Assembly: GCA_027019335.1 (NCBI GenBank)
Contig: JALUWV010000002.1
Location: 50,501-114,500 of the forward strand
From: Sulfurimonas sp.
GTDB lineage: Bacteria > Campylobacterota > Campylobacteria > Campylobacterales > Sulfurimonadaceae
DNA length: 64,000 nucleotides
Direction of reading: 5' to 3'
Position numbers and translations under genes: made by a program. Below are positions 1 through 9,994 of the stretch, in pieces (positions within the stretch are counted from its first letter, which is position 1; each line of letters opens with the position of its first letter). The notes under the pieces were generated by a model. That model saw only the letters and a list, made by a program, of their open reading frames with translations, had not been told where the DNA came from and searched no databases.

Positions 1-430
1 GTGTTATGTCTAAAACAACCCCAACCGTTTTTTTTATTTTTCCAGATGAATCATAACTATGTACACCGCGTTCTTCTACATAAACAATTGTGTTATCATT
101 ATGAACGATACGGTGTGTGACATAAAACTCTCTTTTGTCAATGATAGATTGTAAATATTCACTATTGACCATTTCTCTATCTTCAAAATGTATTGAAGAG
201 AGTAGTGTTTCATAACTCAAAGAAATCGATTCTTTCTTTTTGTCAAAAATTGCATATGTTTCATCACTCCACAAGACTTGATTACTTGTAGCGTCTATTT
301 CCCAACTCCCTATATGGGCAGTTTTTTCAGTTTGCTTTTGCAAAAATTCTTGCGCTTTAATTTTCTCTTCTAAATATTGTATCTCTTTGTAGGAAGCATC
401 AATGGCATTTTCTAAGACTTGCTTATTCAT
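1..430 (-). CDS. PAS-domain sensor protein, partial (C-terminus beyond window start)
   Basis: Reverse-strand reading from ATG at 430: MNKQVLENAIDASYKEIQYLEEKIKAQEFLQKQTEKTAHIGSWEIDATSNQVLWSDETYAIF..., PAS-like; overlaps the 3' end of the next gene. Confidence 0.7.
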   Translation of the reverse strand, partial: MNKQVLENAIDASYKEIQYLEEKIKAQEFLQKQTEKTAHIGSWEIDATSNQVLWSDETYAIFDKKKESISLSYETLLSSIHFEDREMVNSEYLQSIIDKREFYVTHRIVHNDNTIVYVEERGVHSYDSSGKIKKTVGVVLDIT

Positions 431-2072
431 TATCATTACCTAGCTTATTTTTTAGTTCTATCTTAAAACAAACGCCATCTTCTGTATTATATACTAAAAG
501 TTTTCCTTGATGGTGTTCTTCGACAATTATTTTTGACATGTATAGACCAAGTCCTGTACCATTTTTTTCATTTTTGCTAGAAAAATAGGGGTCAAATATC
601 TTAGATAAAACTTCTGGTGAAATGCCTCCTCCATTATCGCAAATAGAGATACTATATGCCTGCGTGTGAATTACTATAGATGGATTTTGTATTTGTTTCT
701 CTTTAAAATTATCCTGAGCATTTTTAAAGATATTGAGAAGTACCTGTACCATTTCATTATCATGCATGAGAGAATTACTACTAGAGTGATAGTTGTTTTC
801 TATCTGTATTCCATCTGCTAATAAAGCTGATTGAATAATTTTAAGTGCTTTTTCACAGACTACTTGTAGATTTGTCTCTTGTCTTTTTTTATTCGGTTTA
901 TAGAAGTTTCTAAAATCATCGATGGTTGTTGTTAAACTTTGTAGATACTCCTCGATATTCATTAATTTTTTTAAAAAGTACTCTTTTTGTTCTTCTCTGC
1001 CTTCTTGAGTGTCAAGATTATAGTTCTCTAGTTCTATGGAAAATTTCATACTTGCAGCGGTTGTAGAGATAGCGTGTAAAGGCTGTCTCCACTGATGGGC
1101 TATCATGCTAATCATTTCACCCATTTGTGCTAAACGTGATTGTTGGAACATTTGATATTTTTGTTTACTCGTCACTTTTAAAAGATAGAAAGTGTATAAA
1201 AACAATAAGCTTATACTTACAAAAATAAAAAAAGTAATAAGATTATATTCAAAGATGGTATTTTCTAAAGAGAGCTTCTTTTTGACAAGAGCATCATGTA
1301 AAAAACTTCTATCGAAATCATTGAGCTTTTCTGAAATCACATATAATTCGTCAATTTCCTTCATCTCTTTTTTTGGAATAGCATTCATGCTTTTATAGGC
1401 AATAGTATCTTTTGAAATACTCTTGAGTTGTGTTATCAAATCTTTAAATTTTACTCTACTCTTTGGAGTAAGTAGGTCAAGGATATCACTTACTTCGACC
1501 ATACTTAAATGTACGAGTTTATGATGCTGAATAAAAGCTAATTGATTCTCTTGACTGAGCTGACCATCTTGTAAGAAATCTTGATATAAATATTTTAAAA
1601 TACCAACTGAAACTGAAAATTCTGGGAGATAATGTATAAGAAGAATACCAAAATAATATTTTTCTTTCTCCTGAGAAAACATAATCCCTGAAATATCTCC
1701 AACCCTATAATCTTCTCTATTGATAAAATCAAGGAAATTATAAATATCTGTACTTTTATAGTTTTGATTATATGTTCTAAAAAAATTCAAATGTTTTAAA
1801 ACTTTTTTATTTTGATACTTTGGGTGTTCTTTTAAGAAACTTTCAATATTACGAAGAAGAGTTTGTGTTTGTGCCTCTTTACCCTTTTGTAAGACTAATA
1901 AACTCATCGTATGCAACAACTTGAGATACTCTACACCGACTATTTTTTCTTTTGTTTGTAGCAATTCTTTTTGATATTGAGAATGAATCTGTGCATAAGA
2001 GTAAGCGATAATCATATAAAGTAAAAATGAGCCTATATAAATTACTCTTTTTTTATTGAATGCAGTTTGCAT
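423..2072 (-). CDS. Membrane sensor histidine kinase
   Basis: TM segments, H-box MIAHQWRQPLHAIS, N/G boxes NIFKNAQDN, GNGTGLGLYMSK. Confidence 0.9.
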   Translation of the reverse strand: MQTAFNKKRVIYIGSFLLYMIIAYSYAQIHSQYQKELLQTKEKIVGVEYLKLLHTMSLLVLQKGKEAQTQTLLRNIESFLKEHPKYQNKKVLKHLNFFRTYNQNYKSTDIYNFLDFINREDYRVGDISGIMFSQEKEKYYFGILLIHYLPEFSVSVGILKYLYQDFLQDGQLSQENQLAFIQHHKLVHLSMVEVSDILDLLTPKSRVKFKDLITQLKSISKDTIAYKSMNAIPKKEMKEIDELYVISEKLNDFDRSFLHDALVKKKLSLENTIFEYNLITFFIFVSISLLFLYTFYLLKVTSKQKYQMFQQSRLAQMGEMISMIAHQWRQPLHAISTTAASMKFSIELENYNLDTQEGREEQKEYFLKKLMNIEEYLQSLTTTIDDFRNFYKPNKKRQETNLQVVCEKALKIIQSALLADGIQIENNYHSSSNSLMHDNEMVQVLLNIFKNAQDNFKEKQIQNPSIVIHTQAYSISICDNGGGISPEVLSKIFDPYFSSKNEKNGTGLGLYMSKIIVEEHHQGKLLVYNTEDGVCFKIELKNKLGNDNE

Positions 2073-2078
2073 ACTTTG

Positions 2079-3767
2079 TTAGCTTAAATGTTCTAATGGT
2101 TCATAAAAATAAAATCCTTGGTACTCATCCACATGAAGCTCTTTTAAGAGTGAAAAAACTTTTTCATTATGGACAAACTCTGCAATCACTTTAATGCCAA
2201 GTTTATGAGAAAAACCAATAATCGCTTTGACTAAAATATAAGAACTTTCATCAGTATCAATATTTTTGACTAAAGAACCATCAATCTTGAGATAATCTGG
2301 TTTTATCTCTAAAATATATTCAAAGTTTGAAAAACCACTCCCAAAATCATCAATAGCAAAACGCACACCTTTTGCACGAAATCTTTTTATAAAATCTTTG
2401 ACAATATCATAATTTTCAAAAGACTCACTTTCTGTGATTTCAAAAACAAGTTGTGTAGCCAAGCCTTCATATGCATTTATAAATGTTGCTATACTATGAA
2501 TAAATTGTTTGTTTTGAATATCTCTAAATGTGAAATTGACACTTAAAACGACACCTGTTTCTTGTGCAAGTTTTAATGCACTAAAGATGACGGTAGAAGA
2601 GAGACTATCATACAGTTTTGTTTTCATAGCGACATCTAAAAAGAAAAAAGGAGTAATAAGCTTCTGTGAATTTGCTTCTCTTAAACGCATCAAGGTTTCA
2701 TACTTCACAACTTTTCCCGAGGCATCAACAATCCCTTGATACACGGGAACAACACGCTTGTCTTCAATAGCTGCTTTAATAGTATCTTTCCAAACAAGAA
2801 TATCTTTTTTTTCCTCATGTGTATCTATCTCTAAAGAGTATGCAAAAAACTTTTGCTGTTTCTTTTTCGCATACTCAAAAGCAATCTTTGCACACCCTAA
2901 AGGATTGTCTTGATGTATAGAAATGCCCATAGTAGCTTCAAGTGTTATAAAATCGTTTCCAATATTTATCTTGTAGTGTGAAAGCTCTTCAAAAAAAGAA
3001 GTAATGTACTCTTGATAGTCTTCCAAATCATTTTCTTTATATTCTTCTAAAAGTACAAATTCATCAGCAGAAATTCTATAGGCTTTAAAGTTTCGTATCT
3101 CGGCAAAATTTAAAATAAATTCACCAAATTTCTCCAAGATTAGATTACCAGTGGCTATACCATAAATCTCATTAAAAAGTTTAAACTCATCAATATCGAT
3201 AATAATTACAGTGGGTTTTTCATATTTTTTTACATCTTCAAAAAAAGAGTATCTACTTGAGAGCGGGGTTATATCATCAAAGTAAAGCTTTTCATATAAC
3301 TCTTGTGTGCGTAGCGTTACCTCTTCTTCAAGTTCTTTTTGATAGTTTTTTATCTGCTTTTTTAAATCAATTTGTTCCACCACTTTTTGCAGTGCCATTA
3401 AGAACTGATTGTGTTCAAGTGGTTTGAGTATATAATCAGAAGAGCCTAATTTTAAAGCATTTAAGAAAAGTTCTGCATCATTATAAGCTGAAAGGATAAG
3501 AACAGGGAGACCTCTATCTACTTTTCTAATCTCACTGAGCATTTCAAGACCTGTCATACGTGGCATGTTTATATCTGTAAGCACTAAATCAAATGCAGTA
3601 GTTTGAAACTTTTCTAAACCATCCTGCCCATTGACAGCTACACTCACATTACTGAAAAAATTTCCAAGCATTTCAAGCATAGATTTTCGTGCCATTTCAT
3701 CATCTTCAACATATAATAGTTTTAAATCTTTTGTCATTTTTTTGAGTTTTTTTATATCAATTTGCAT
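2079..3767 (-). CDS. Response regulator with degenerate GGDEF (RISADEF) and EAL domain
   Basis: Receiver LLYVEDDEMARKSM...DLVLTDINMP; EAL-type YETLMRLRE, AIDDFGSGFSNFEY. Confidence 0.88.
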   Translation of the reverse strand: MQIDIKKLKKMTKDLKLLYVEDDEMARKSMLEMLGNFFSNVSVAVNGQDGLEKFQTTAFDLVLTDINMPRMTGLEMLSEIRKVDRGLPVLILSAYNDAELFLNALKLGSSDYILKPLEHNQFLMALQKVVEQIDLKKQIKNYQKELEEEVTLRTQELYEKLYFDDITPLSSRYSFFEDVKKYEKPTVIIIDIDEFKLFNEIYGIATGNLILEKFGEFILNFAEIRNFKAYRISADEFVLLEEYKENDLEDYQEYITSFFEELSHYKINIGNDFITLEATMGISIHQDNPLGCAKIAFEYAKKKQQKFFAYSLEIDTHEEKKDILVWKDTIKAAIEDKRVVPVYQGIVDASGKVVKYETLMRLREANSQKLITPFFFLDVAMKTKLYDSLSSTVIFSALKLAQETGVVLSVNFTFRDIQNKQFIHSIATFINAYEGLATQLVFEITESESFENYDIVKDFIKRFRAKGVRFAIDDFGSGFSNFEYILEIKPDYLKIDGSLVKNIDTDESSYILVKAIIGFSHKLGIKVIAEFVHNEKVFSLLKELHVDEYQGFYFYEPLEHLS

Positions 3768-4582
3768 TATTTTCCTTCTATAGCTTCTAATCGTTTTTGG
3801 ATGGACAATCGTTCTTCTTTTTCATGGCGTACCTCTTTATATAAGGCTATCATATCAAGATTGACTGCGATTCGTGCATTTACCTCTTCTCTTATATACG
3901 GTTTTGTAATAAAATCATTGGCACCCGCTTTTAAAAATTCTACAGTAATAAGAGGATGGGTATGAATAGAAATAGCAAAAACAGCAATCTCCATACGGGA
4001 GAATTTCTTCCGAATGACTTTTGTAAGTTCTACACCATTATCGCCTGGCATTTCATAATCTATAAATGCAAGTTTAATATCGTTATGTCTACGAACAAGT
4101 TTGAGTGCTTCTATACTATTTTGTGCTTCGTATATAGTGAAGTTTTGATACTTTAAAAGTTCATGTAATCTTTGTCGACTTGTTTTAGAATCATCAACAA
4201 TAAGCACTTTCGTGTGATGATTGTTTAAAATTCTTCCAACAAGTGCGACTAAAGTTTCAAGTTTAGGATCATTTTCAAGGATAATATAGTCAATAATAGG
4301 CTTTTCAAGAATAGCATCTCGTAAATCTAAATGAAAACTACCTGTCATTGCAATAGATGGAATATCTTTTTGTATTAAGTAATCAAGCGCGCAAGTACCA
4401 CACTTTGGAAGATTTATATCGACTATAGCAAGTGCAATCTTATCTTTGTGAGTATCGCACAATTTTCTTGTTTCTAAAAAGTCTTGAGCGATAACACTCT
4501 TCAAGCCTTTTTCTTTGAGTTTATGACTTTGATAGAGTGCAATTGTTTTGTTGTCTTCAACAATTAAAATGACTTTTTCCAC
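3767..4582 (-). CDS. Tandem two-receiver response regulator
   Basis: Two REC domains: ILIVEDNKTIALYQ...AIVDINLP and VLIVDDSKTSRQR...AFIDYEMPG. Confidence 0.88.
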   Translation of the reverse strand: MEKVILIVEDNKTIALYQSHKLKEKGLKSVIAQDFLETRKLCDTHKDKIALAIVDINLPKCGTCALDYLIQKDIPSIAMTGSFHLDLRDAILEKPIIDYIILENDPKLETLVALVGRILNNHHTKVLIVDDSKTSRQRLHELLKYQNFTIYEAQNSIEALKLVRRHNDIKLAFIDYEMPGDNGVELTKVIRKKFSRMEIAVFAISIHTHPLITVEFLKAGANDFITKPYIREEVNARIAVNLDMIALYKEVRHEKEERLSIQKRLEAIEGK

Positions 4583-4593
4583 CGAGAACCTCT

Positions 4594-5658
4594 TTATTTT
4601 TCAGTTTTTGCTGCCATTTCCTCAACTTCACTTACAAATCTATCGACAAGTTCACTTTCATCTAAGTTTGCAACGACATCGCCCTTGACCATGACAAGTC
4701 CTTTGCCTTTACCGTAAGCTATGGCTACATCTGCGTGTGCTGCTTCACCGATGGCATTGACAACACAACCCATAACAGAAACATCAAGCGGGGTTTTGAT
4801 GTGTGCGGTGCGTTTTTCTATCTCGGCTACGGCTGTGACTAGGTCTGCTTCAATGCGTCCACACGTAGGACAAGAGATGATGTTGAGTCCATCAGGCATG
4901 GCACCACTATCTTTTAAAATCGCTTTAGCAACTTTTATCTCTTCTTCGAGTTCCCCTGTAATACTGACTCGCATTGTGTCGCCGATACCTTCAAGCAGGA
5001 GTGTTCCAAGACCTATGGCACTTTTTACTGTCGCATGAAAGATAGTGCCTGCTTCTGTAACACCAAGGTGAAAAGGGTAGTTGTTTTTTGGGCGGAGCAT
5101 TCTGTAGGCTTCGACTGTTCTTTGGACATCACTTGCTTTGAGACTGACTTTAATGTCGGTGAAACCTAAATCTTCAAGGTATTTGATGTTGTACTCTGCT
5201 GAGGCTACCATCGCTTCAGGTGTAGGACCATACTTGTTATCAAACTCTTTTTCTAAGCTTCCTGCATTGACTCCAATGCGCACAGGGATAGAACGCTCTT
5301 GACAGGCTTTAACAATCTCTCGGATTTTACCTTTATCGCTAATATTTCCAGGGTTAAAACGGATACAATCCACAGATTCTGCGGCAATAAGTGCGAGTTT
5401 GTAGTTGAAGTGAATATCGGCAATGAGTGGCAAAGAAATCTGCTCTTTAATGGACTTGAGAGCTAAAGCATCTTGCATATCTGGCACGGCAACACGAACG
5501 ATGTCTGCCCCTGCAAAATGAAGTCTTTTTATCTGTTCAACAGTCGTTGCAACATCGTGTGTATTTGAGTATGTCATAGACTGTGTAGAGATAGGAGCAT
5601 CACCACCTACCGCCACATCGCCGACATATATTTTTTTAGTTGGGTATCTTTCAATCAT
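4594..5658 (-). CDS. ispG: 4-hydroxy-3-methylbut-2-en-1-yl diphosphate synthase
   Basis: [35 protein letters not shown]..., [13 protein letters not shown]. Confidence 0.97.
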   Translation of the reverse strand: MIERYPTKKIYVGDVAVGGDAPISTQSMTYSNTHDVATTVEQIKRLHFAGADIVRVAVPDMQDALALKSIKEQISLPLIADIHFNYKLALIAAESVDCIRFNPGNISDKGKIREIVKACQERSIPVRIGVNAGSLEKEFDNKYGPTPEAMVASAEYNIKYLEDLGFTDIKVSLKASDVQRTVEAYRMLRPKNNYPFHLGVTEAGTIFHATVKSAIGLGTLLLEGIGDTMRVSITGELEEEIKVAKAILKDSGAMPDGLNIISCPTCGRIEADLVTAVAEIEKRTAHIKTPLDVSVMGCVVNAIGEAAHADVAIAYGKGKGLVMVKGDVVANLDESELVDRFVSEVEEMAAKTEK

Positions 5659-5697
5659 AAAAGAAAGTATACACTAATAGAGTTAAAAGTTAAAATT

Positions 5698-5961
5698 TCA
5701 TGCACTTTTTAAAGCATTTGCTAAAAATATTTTTATTAAAGATTGGTAAGGAACATCCATCGCATTTGCTTTGACTTTGAGTGCCTCAATCATATCTACA
5801 GGTAAACGCAAGGAGATACTTTTTGTACTCTTTTTTAAGTTGGCAAAATGGACTATTTTTGCCTTGTTCATATCAAAATACTCTGTAACATCATGATTAT
5901 CCCAAAAGTCCGACTCATCTGCTTCATTCTTGAAATCAGGTAATTGTTTAGATTCTCTCAT
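5698..5961 (-). CDS. brnA: BrnA-like CopG-family antitoxin
   Basis: ESDFWDNHDVTEYFD ... KSISLRLPVDMIEALKVKANAMDVPYQSLIKIFL; paired with BrnT. Confidence 0.82.
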   Translation of the reverse strand: MRESKQLPDFKNEADESDFWDNHDVTEYFDMNKAKIVHFANLKKSTKSISLRLPVDMIEALKVKANAMDVPYQSLIKIFLANALKSA

Positions 5962-6253
5962 AAATACTCCTCTCTTTTTTACTCATTGCTCGTGCTGATA
6001 TCACTCTGATATGCTTTACTCTTATTGTGAATACAACAGTGATTAACTGGGCAAAGTTGTTTTTCCCAAGAGCTACACAGCGACACTCATGAATGGAGTG
6101 TTTAAAATCTTCCACAATAAGCAATGGTTCATTAAAAAAAACTTCTTCGATTGCTGTCCATTTGAGTCCATGCTTCTTTTCATTTTTATGAATATTTCCA
6201 TCATCCCATTCAAAGCCAACTATCGCATCTACATCTAAGCAATCAAATTCCAT
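5948..6253 (-). CDS. brnT: BrnT-like toxin
   Basis: FEWDDGNIHKNEKKHGLKWTAIEEVF ... IRVISARAMSKKERSIYE. Confidence 0.88.
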   Translation of the reverse strand: MEFDCLDVDAIVGFEWDDGNIHKNEKKHGLKWTAIEEVFFNEPLLIVEDFKHSIHECRCVALGKNNFAQLITVVFTIRVKHIRVISARAMSKKERSIYERI

Positions 6254-6261
6254 CTTTTTCC

Positions 6262-6284
6262 TTGTATATGTGTATTATATACAA
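6262..6284. promoter_or_regulatory. Inverted repeat TTGTATAT-N7-ATATACAA upstream of brnT
   Basis: Read directly; 8-nt perfect arms just upstream of the brnT start and overlapping a TATAAT box on the minus strand. Confidence 0.65.
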
Positions 6285-8300
6285 TTAAAACTTAAAGTCC
6301 AAGTTTGTATAAAAGTAACGACCAGGTTCGTTGAGGAGCATTGTCTGTGCATTGTCCGTTACAAGTGTTAAGTCTGCATAAGAGTTACTTTGTGCGTATG
6401 TTTTGTTGAGGATATTGTTGAGACCTACTGTAAAATCAAATTGTTTATTGATTGCATGTTTTACTTTTGCATTGAAAACTGCCCAGCCTGCAATGACTTG
6501 TTCTCCGTTGTCTGAGTCTATGGTGTTCCATCTTTTACTTGCTTGCATATCGAGTGAGGCAAGGGAGTTGTTTGCATACTCGTAGTTGAGTGCAAGTTTG
6601 GCTCGTAGTGGTGCCATATCTGCTAAGTCTCTATCCGTTTGACCTGCAAGTGCATGGTCTTTTTTTCCTCTTTTATAAGAAACTCCCGTGTCAATACTTA
6701 TATCATCTGTAGCATAGTAAGAGCCACTAAGTTCTAGTCCATAGACGGTTGCATCAACATTGACAAATGTTTGTGTGCTTGCATTTGTATAGATATAATC
6801 TTTGAGTTTTGAGTAAAAAGTTTTTATTTTGAATGTAAAATCATCATTGTCTGTTGTGAGTCCAAGGTCAATCTCACGATTTTTTGTCTGGTTTAGGTTT
6901 GGATTTCCTATGAGACGAAGGGTAGGGGGTGTGCCTGCTATGAGTTTGTTAAAGTAGAGTTCTCTTGCATCTGGAACACGTGCCGCTTGCCCAAAGCCTA
7001 CAAAGAGTTTATTGTCTGGGTTGAAGTGATATGTTGTCATGAGATTAGCACTCAAAGCATTGTAACTATTTGCTTGATACGTATCATTTGTGATTTTTGT
7101 ATGGTCATATCTCGAGCCAAGTACAAAGTCAAGACTATTGTAAGATTTACTCACTTTTGCAAATATGGCATTGTTCTTCGTGATAGTGTTATCAATACTT
7201 TTTGCATTACTTGCTGATGGAAGGAGAGTTTGTACACCACTATTTACATTTGTTTTGTAGTATTTTCCATCCCAATTCCTTCGGCTACTCTCAAGCCCAA
7301 GTAAAAGTTTATAGCTCTCCACCTCAAAACTATTTTTAAGTTTTAAGCCTTGCATCGTTGTTGTAAGCTCACTCGTTACATAGTTTGGTGTACCTGATTG
7401 TCTAAACTTTGTAGACATTGGATGTTTGACATCAGAGTAGTAGTACTCAAGATTTATATTTTTGTAGATATCGCTTAGATTATCTATATTGTATGCTATG
7501 CTATAGATGTTTGAATCATCATAGAGGGCATCCATTGTAGTGTTTGCATAGAGAATATTATCGCTTCTGTTTGCTGTAACACTGAGGCGAAGTTCTTGGT
7601 TTTGTGCTGTTGTGATAAAAGCTTTTGCTTGCACACTTTTTTTCTTATAGGCTTGCATATCGTGGTATTGTGCTTGATAGGCTTGTGTTGCTAAAGTAGG
7701 ATGTTTGGCAACATAGTTGTCTATTTGTTGGGCAAGGGTATTGCCATCGCCATCTTTGTACTGGTCACTTGATTCTGTGGAAGCTGTGAGAAGCATACGG
7801 ATGACATCATTACCACCACTTCCTGTAATGCCAAATTTTTTATAGTTCCATGCACCAAAACCGACATTGATTTGCCCTTTCAGCTCTTTTGTCGGCTTCT
7901 TTGTTTTGATTTTGAGCCCACCACTAAGTACCCCAAAGTTTTCGACATCATAAGGACCTTCTATCACTTCTATAGAACTTATTTGATTGGCAACAACATG
8001 AGAGATAGGAGGGTCCATTCTGTTTGGACATGCCCCAAAAACCTTTGCTCCATCAACCTCTATACTAATGTTATCCCGTTTTTGCCCACGGATGAGGACA
8101 TCATTTGCAATGCCACTACGTCGTATCATATCAATACTAGGAATATCTTTACTCAGTGCATCGGCTGTATCTGCTGAAGTTTGTGCATTTTGTGCAACTT
8201 CTGTTATAACTGTTGATTCTATGCCGATGGGTGCGAGTTCTATATCTGCCCCATAGAGTGACGCAAATGTAAGGAAAGAGAGAGGAATAAATTTTTTCAT
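6285..8300 (-). CDS. TonB-dependent outer membrane receptor
   Basis: Signal peptide, plug (SIDMIRRSGIANDVLIRGQKRDNISIEVDGAKV), C-terminal beta-barrel ending YFYTNLDFKF. Confidence 0.9.
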   Translation of the reverse strand: MKKFIPLSFLTFASLYGADIELAPIGIESTVITEVAQNAQTSADTADALSKDIPSIDMIRRSGIANDVLIRGQKRDNISIEVDGAKVFGACPNRMDPPISHVVANQISSIEVIEGPYDVENFGVLSGGLKIKTKKPTKELKGQINVGFGAWNYKKFGITGSGGNDVIRMLLTASTESSDQYKDGDGNTLAQQIDNYVAKHPTLATQAYQAQYHDMQAYKKKSVQAKAFITTAQNQELRLSVTANRSDNILYANTTMDALYDDSNIYSIAYNIDNLSDIYKNINLEYYYSDVKHPMSTKFRQSGTPNYVTSELTTTMQGLKLKNSFEVESYKLLLGLESSRRNWDGKYYKTNVNSGVQTLLPSASNAKSIDNTITKNNAIFAKVSKSYNSLDFVLGSRYDHTKITNDTYQANSYNALSANLMTTYHFNPDNKLFVGFGQAARVPDARELYFNKLIAGTPPTLRLIGNPNLNQTKNREIDLGLTTDNDDFTFKIKTFYSKLKDYIYTNASTQTFVNVDATVYGLELSGSYYATDDISIDTGVSYKRGKKDHALAGQTDRDLADMAPLRAKLALNYEYANNSLASLDMQASKRWNTIDSDNGEQVIAGWAVFNAKVKHAINKQFDFTVGLNNILNKTYAQSNSYADLTLVTDNAQTMLLNEPGRYFYTNLDFKF

Positions 8301-8366
8301 AAAATGACCTTAGTGTGTTTTATGAAATTATAAAATAGAAGTGTTACATTAGTGTTAAGTTCGTAT

Positions 8367-8693
8367 TTATAACTCAAACATTTGAATAAGCATTTTAGAA
8401 ATTTCTTGAGATGTTTTTTTATCAGCAGTCCCTAATCTCTTAACAAGCCTTGTTTTATCAACTGTTCTTATTTGGTCTAATAAGACTAAACCCTCTTTTT
8501 TTTCAAATTTTATCTTTGGTCTAAATATAAAATCAAAACCTTTAGAAGTCATTGGTGCAACAATGACAGTTTTTAAGAGATTCATTTCATTTGGTGAAAT
8601 AATTATACAGGGTCGAGTCTTTTGTATCTCAGAACCAACCGTAGGATTTAATGTAACTAAGTAAATATCAAATCGTTTGAGAGTCGCTACCAT
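8367..8693 (-). CDS. mazF: MazF-like endoribonuclease toxin
   Basis: RFDIYLVTLNPTVGSEIQKTRPCIIISPNEMN... Confidence 0.9.
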   Translation of the reverse strand: MVATLKRFDIYLVTLNPTVGSEIQKTRPCIIISPNEMNLLKTVIVAPMTSKGFDFIFRPKIKFEKKEGLVLLDQIRTVDKTRLVKRLGTADKKTSQEISKMLIQMFEL

Positions 8694-8947
8694 TGCCAGT
8701 CTTCTAAATCATTATCATTTAAAAGTTCTTCTAAAACTGCTTCATCTTGAAGGTTTCCATGCTGTAAGATTACTTGTTCAATATTTCTTTTCCAAGTCTC
8801 TCTTGATGTGTTATTAACTGGTCTAATCAGTAAACCATTGTCCAATACCTCTAGTTCCAAATTAACATTTTCAAGGTGGGCTTGTTGTATTAAAGGTTTA
8901 GGAATCCGAATCCCTTGAGAATTTCCAATTTTTGTAAGTGTTGTCAT
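8687..8947 (-). CDS. mazE: MazE/AbrB-type antitoxin
   Basis: MTTLTKIGNSQGIRIPKPLIQQAHLENVNLELEVLDNGLLIRP; overlaps mazF. Confidence 0.9.
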   Translation of the reverse strand: MTTLTKIGNSQGIRIPKPLIQQAHLENVNLELEVLDNGLLIRPVNNTSRETWKRNIEQVILQHGNLQDEAVLEELLNDNDLEDWQW

Positions 8948-8960
8948 AATGAATGCCTTT

Positions 8961-8983
8961 ATGTAATTATATTGTAATTACAT
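8961..8983. promoter_or_regulatory. Inverted repeat ATGTAATTA-N5-TAATTACAT upstream of mazE
   Basis: 9-nt perfect arms read directly, 14 nt upstream of the mazE start. Confidence 0.65.
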
Positions 8984-9007
8984 TTATACAATAATTAATC
9001 TTTAGAA

Positions 9008-9979
9008 TTAAATTGAAAAGTTCATCGTTACACAGTGCAAAGAGCCATGTTGGCGAATAAGGATAGAACAATCTATGGGGATAATGTCTCGGTTTGGAAA
9101 TGTTTTTTCAAAAATACTTATTGCCTCTATATCACTCTTTACATTATAAATAGGGACAAGTACCGCCCCATTTACGAAGAGAAAGTTTGCATAAGTTGCA
9201 GGGAGTCTTTCACCTTCAAAAAAAATAGCATCTGTCATAGGAAGTGGGATAAGTTTGAACTGATGGTGTGTCGCAAGTGTTTGTAACTCTTGTTCCATAA
9301 GTTGTAATTCTTTATAATGAGTATCTTTTTTCTCTAAACACTGCACATACATTATAGTGTCTTCACTGATGAAACGTGCGAGGGTGTCTATGTGCGCGTC
9401 TGTGTCATCGCCTAGCAAAAAGCCATGTTCTAAAAAAAGTATCTCTTTGGCAAGAAGAAACTTTTGTAATGCTTCTTCACTCTCTTTTTTACTCAGATGT
9501 GGGTAGCGGTTGTGCATGGTTTGTGTTGTTGTGAGGATATTACCTGCTCCATTACTCTCTACGGCTCCTCCTTCTAAGATAAAATCACAAATGATGGCTT
9601 CAGGGTTTACAAAGGCAGTCATAGCATTGTCTTTTGTAGCTTCAAACTTGTTCCCCCAAGCATTGAAAGTGAAGTTTCGTAACTCTTTTTTTTCATCATT
9701 CCAAAGACTCAAAGCCGAACAATCTCTCGCCCAAGTATCATCACAAAGATACTCTACAAAGTTTAGGTTATGGGTATCTGCGAAATGTTGTTTGACCGCA
9801 TGAACATCGGCACAAATGATTTTGCATGGTTGATATCTTCTCATGGTATTGATGATGTTTACAAAAGTTTCTTCTGCCTCTTTGAGGTAGGGTTGCCAGT
9901 CGGTTTGCGCATGGGGAAAGATAATTTGGGTAAAAGATTGTTCGTAAAATTCAGCGATTAATCCATTTTGTAAGTTCAT
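9008..9979 (-). CDS. aguA: Agmatine deiminase family protein
   Basis: ARDCSALSLWNDEK...LEGGAVESNGAGNIL...LLGDDTDAHIDTLARF; start set at MNLQNGL with SD AAGGAA. Confidence 0.88.
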   Translation of the reverse strand: MNLQNGLIAEFYEQSFTQIIFPHAQTDWQPYLKEAEETFVNIINTMRRYQPCKIICADVHAVKQHFADTHNLNFVEYLCDDTWARDCSALSLWNDEKKELRNFTFNAWGNKFEATKDNAMTAFVNPEAIICDFILEGGAVESNGAGNILTTTQTMHNRYPHLSKKESEEALQKFLLAKEILFLEHGFLLGDDTDAHIDTLARFISEDTIMYVQCLEKKDTHYKELQLMEQELQTLATHHQFKLIPLPMTDAIFFEGERLPATYANFLFVNGAVLVPIYNVKSDIEAISIFEKTFPNRDIIPIDCSILIRQHGSLHCVTMNFSI

Positions 9980-9994
9980 AGTGTATAATTCCTT

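Noticed and set aside
4721-5038. 105-aa plus-strand ORF
   Set aside because: Antisense to ispG with no recognisable domain
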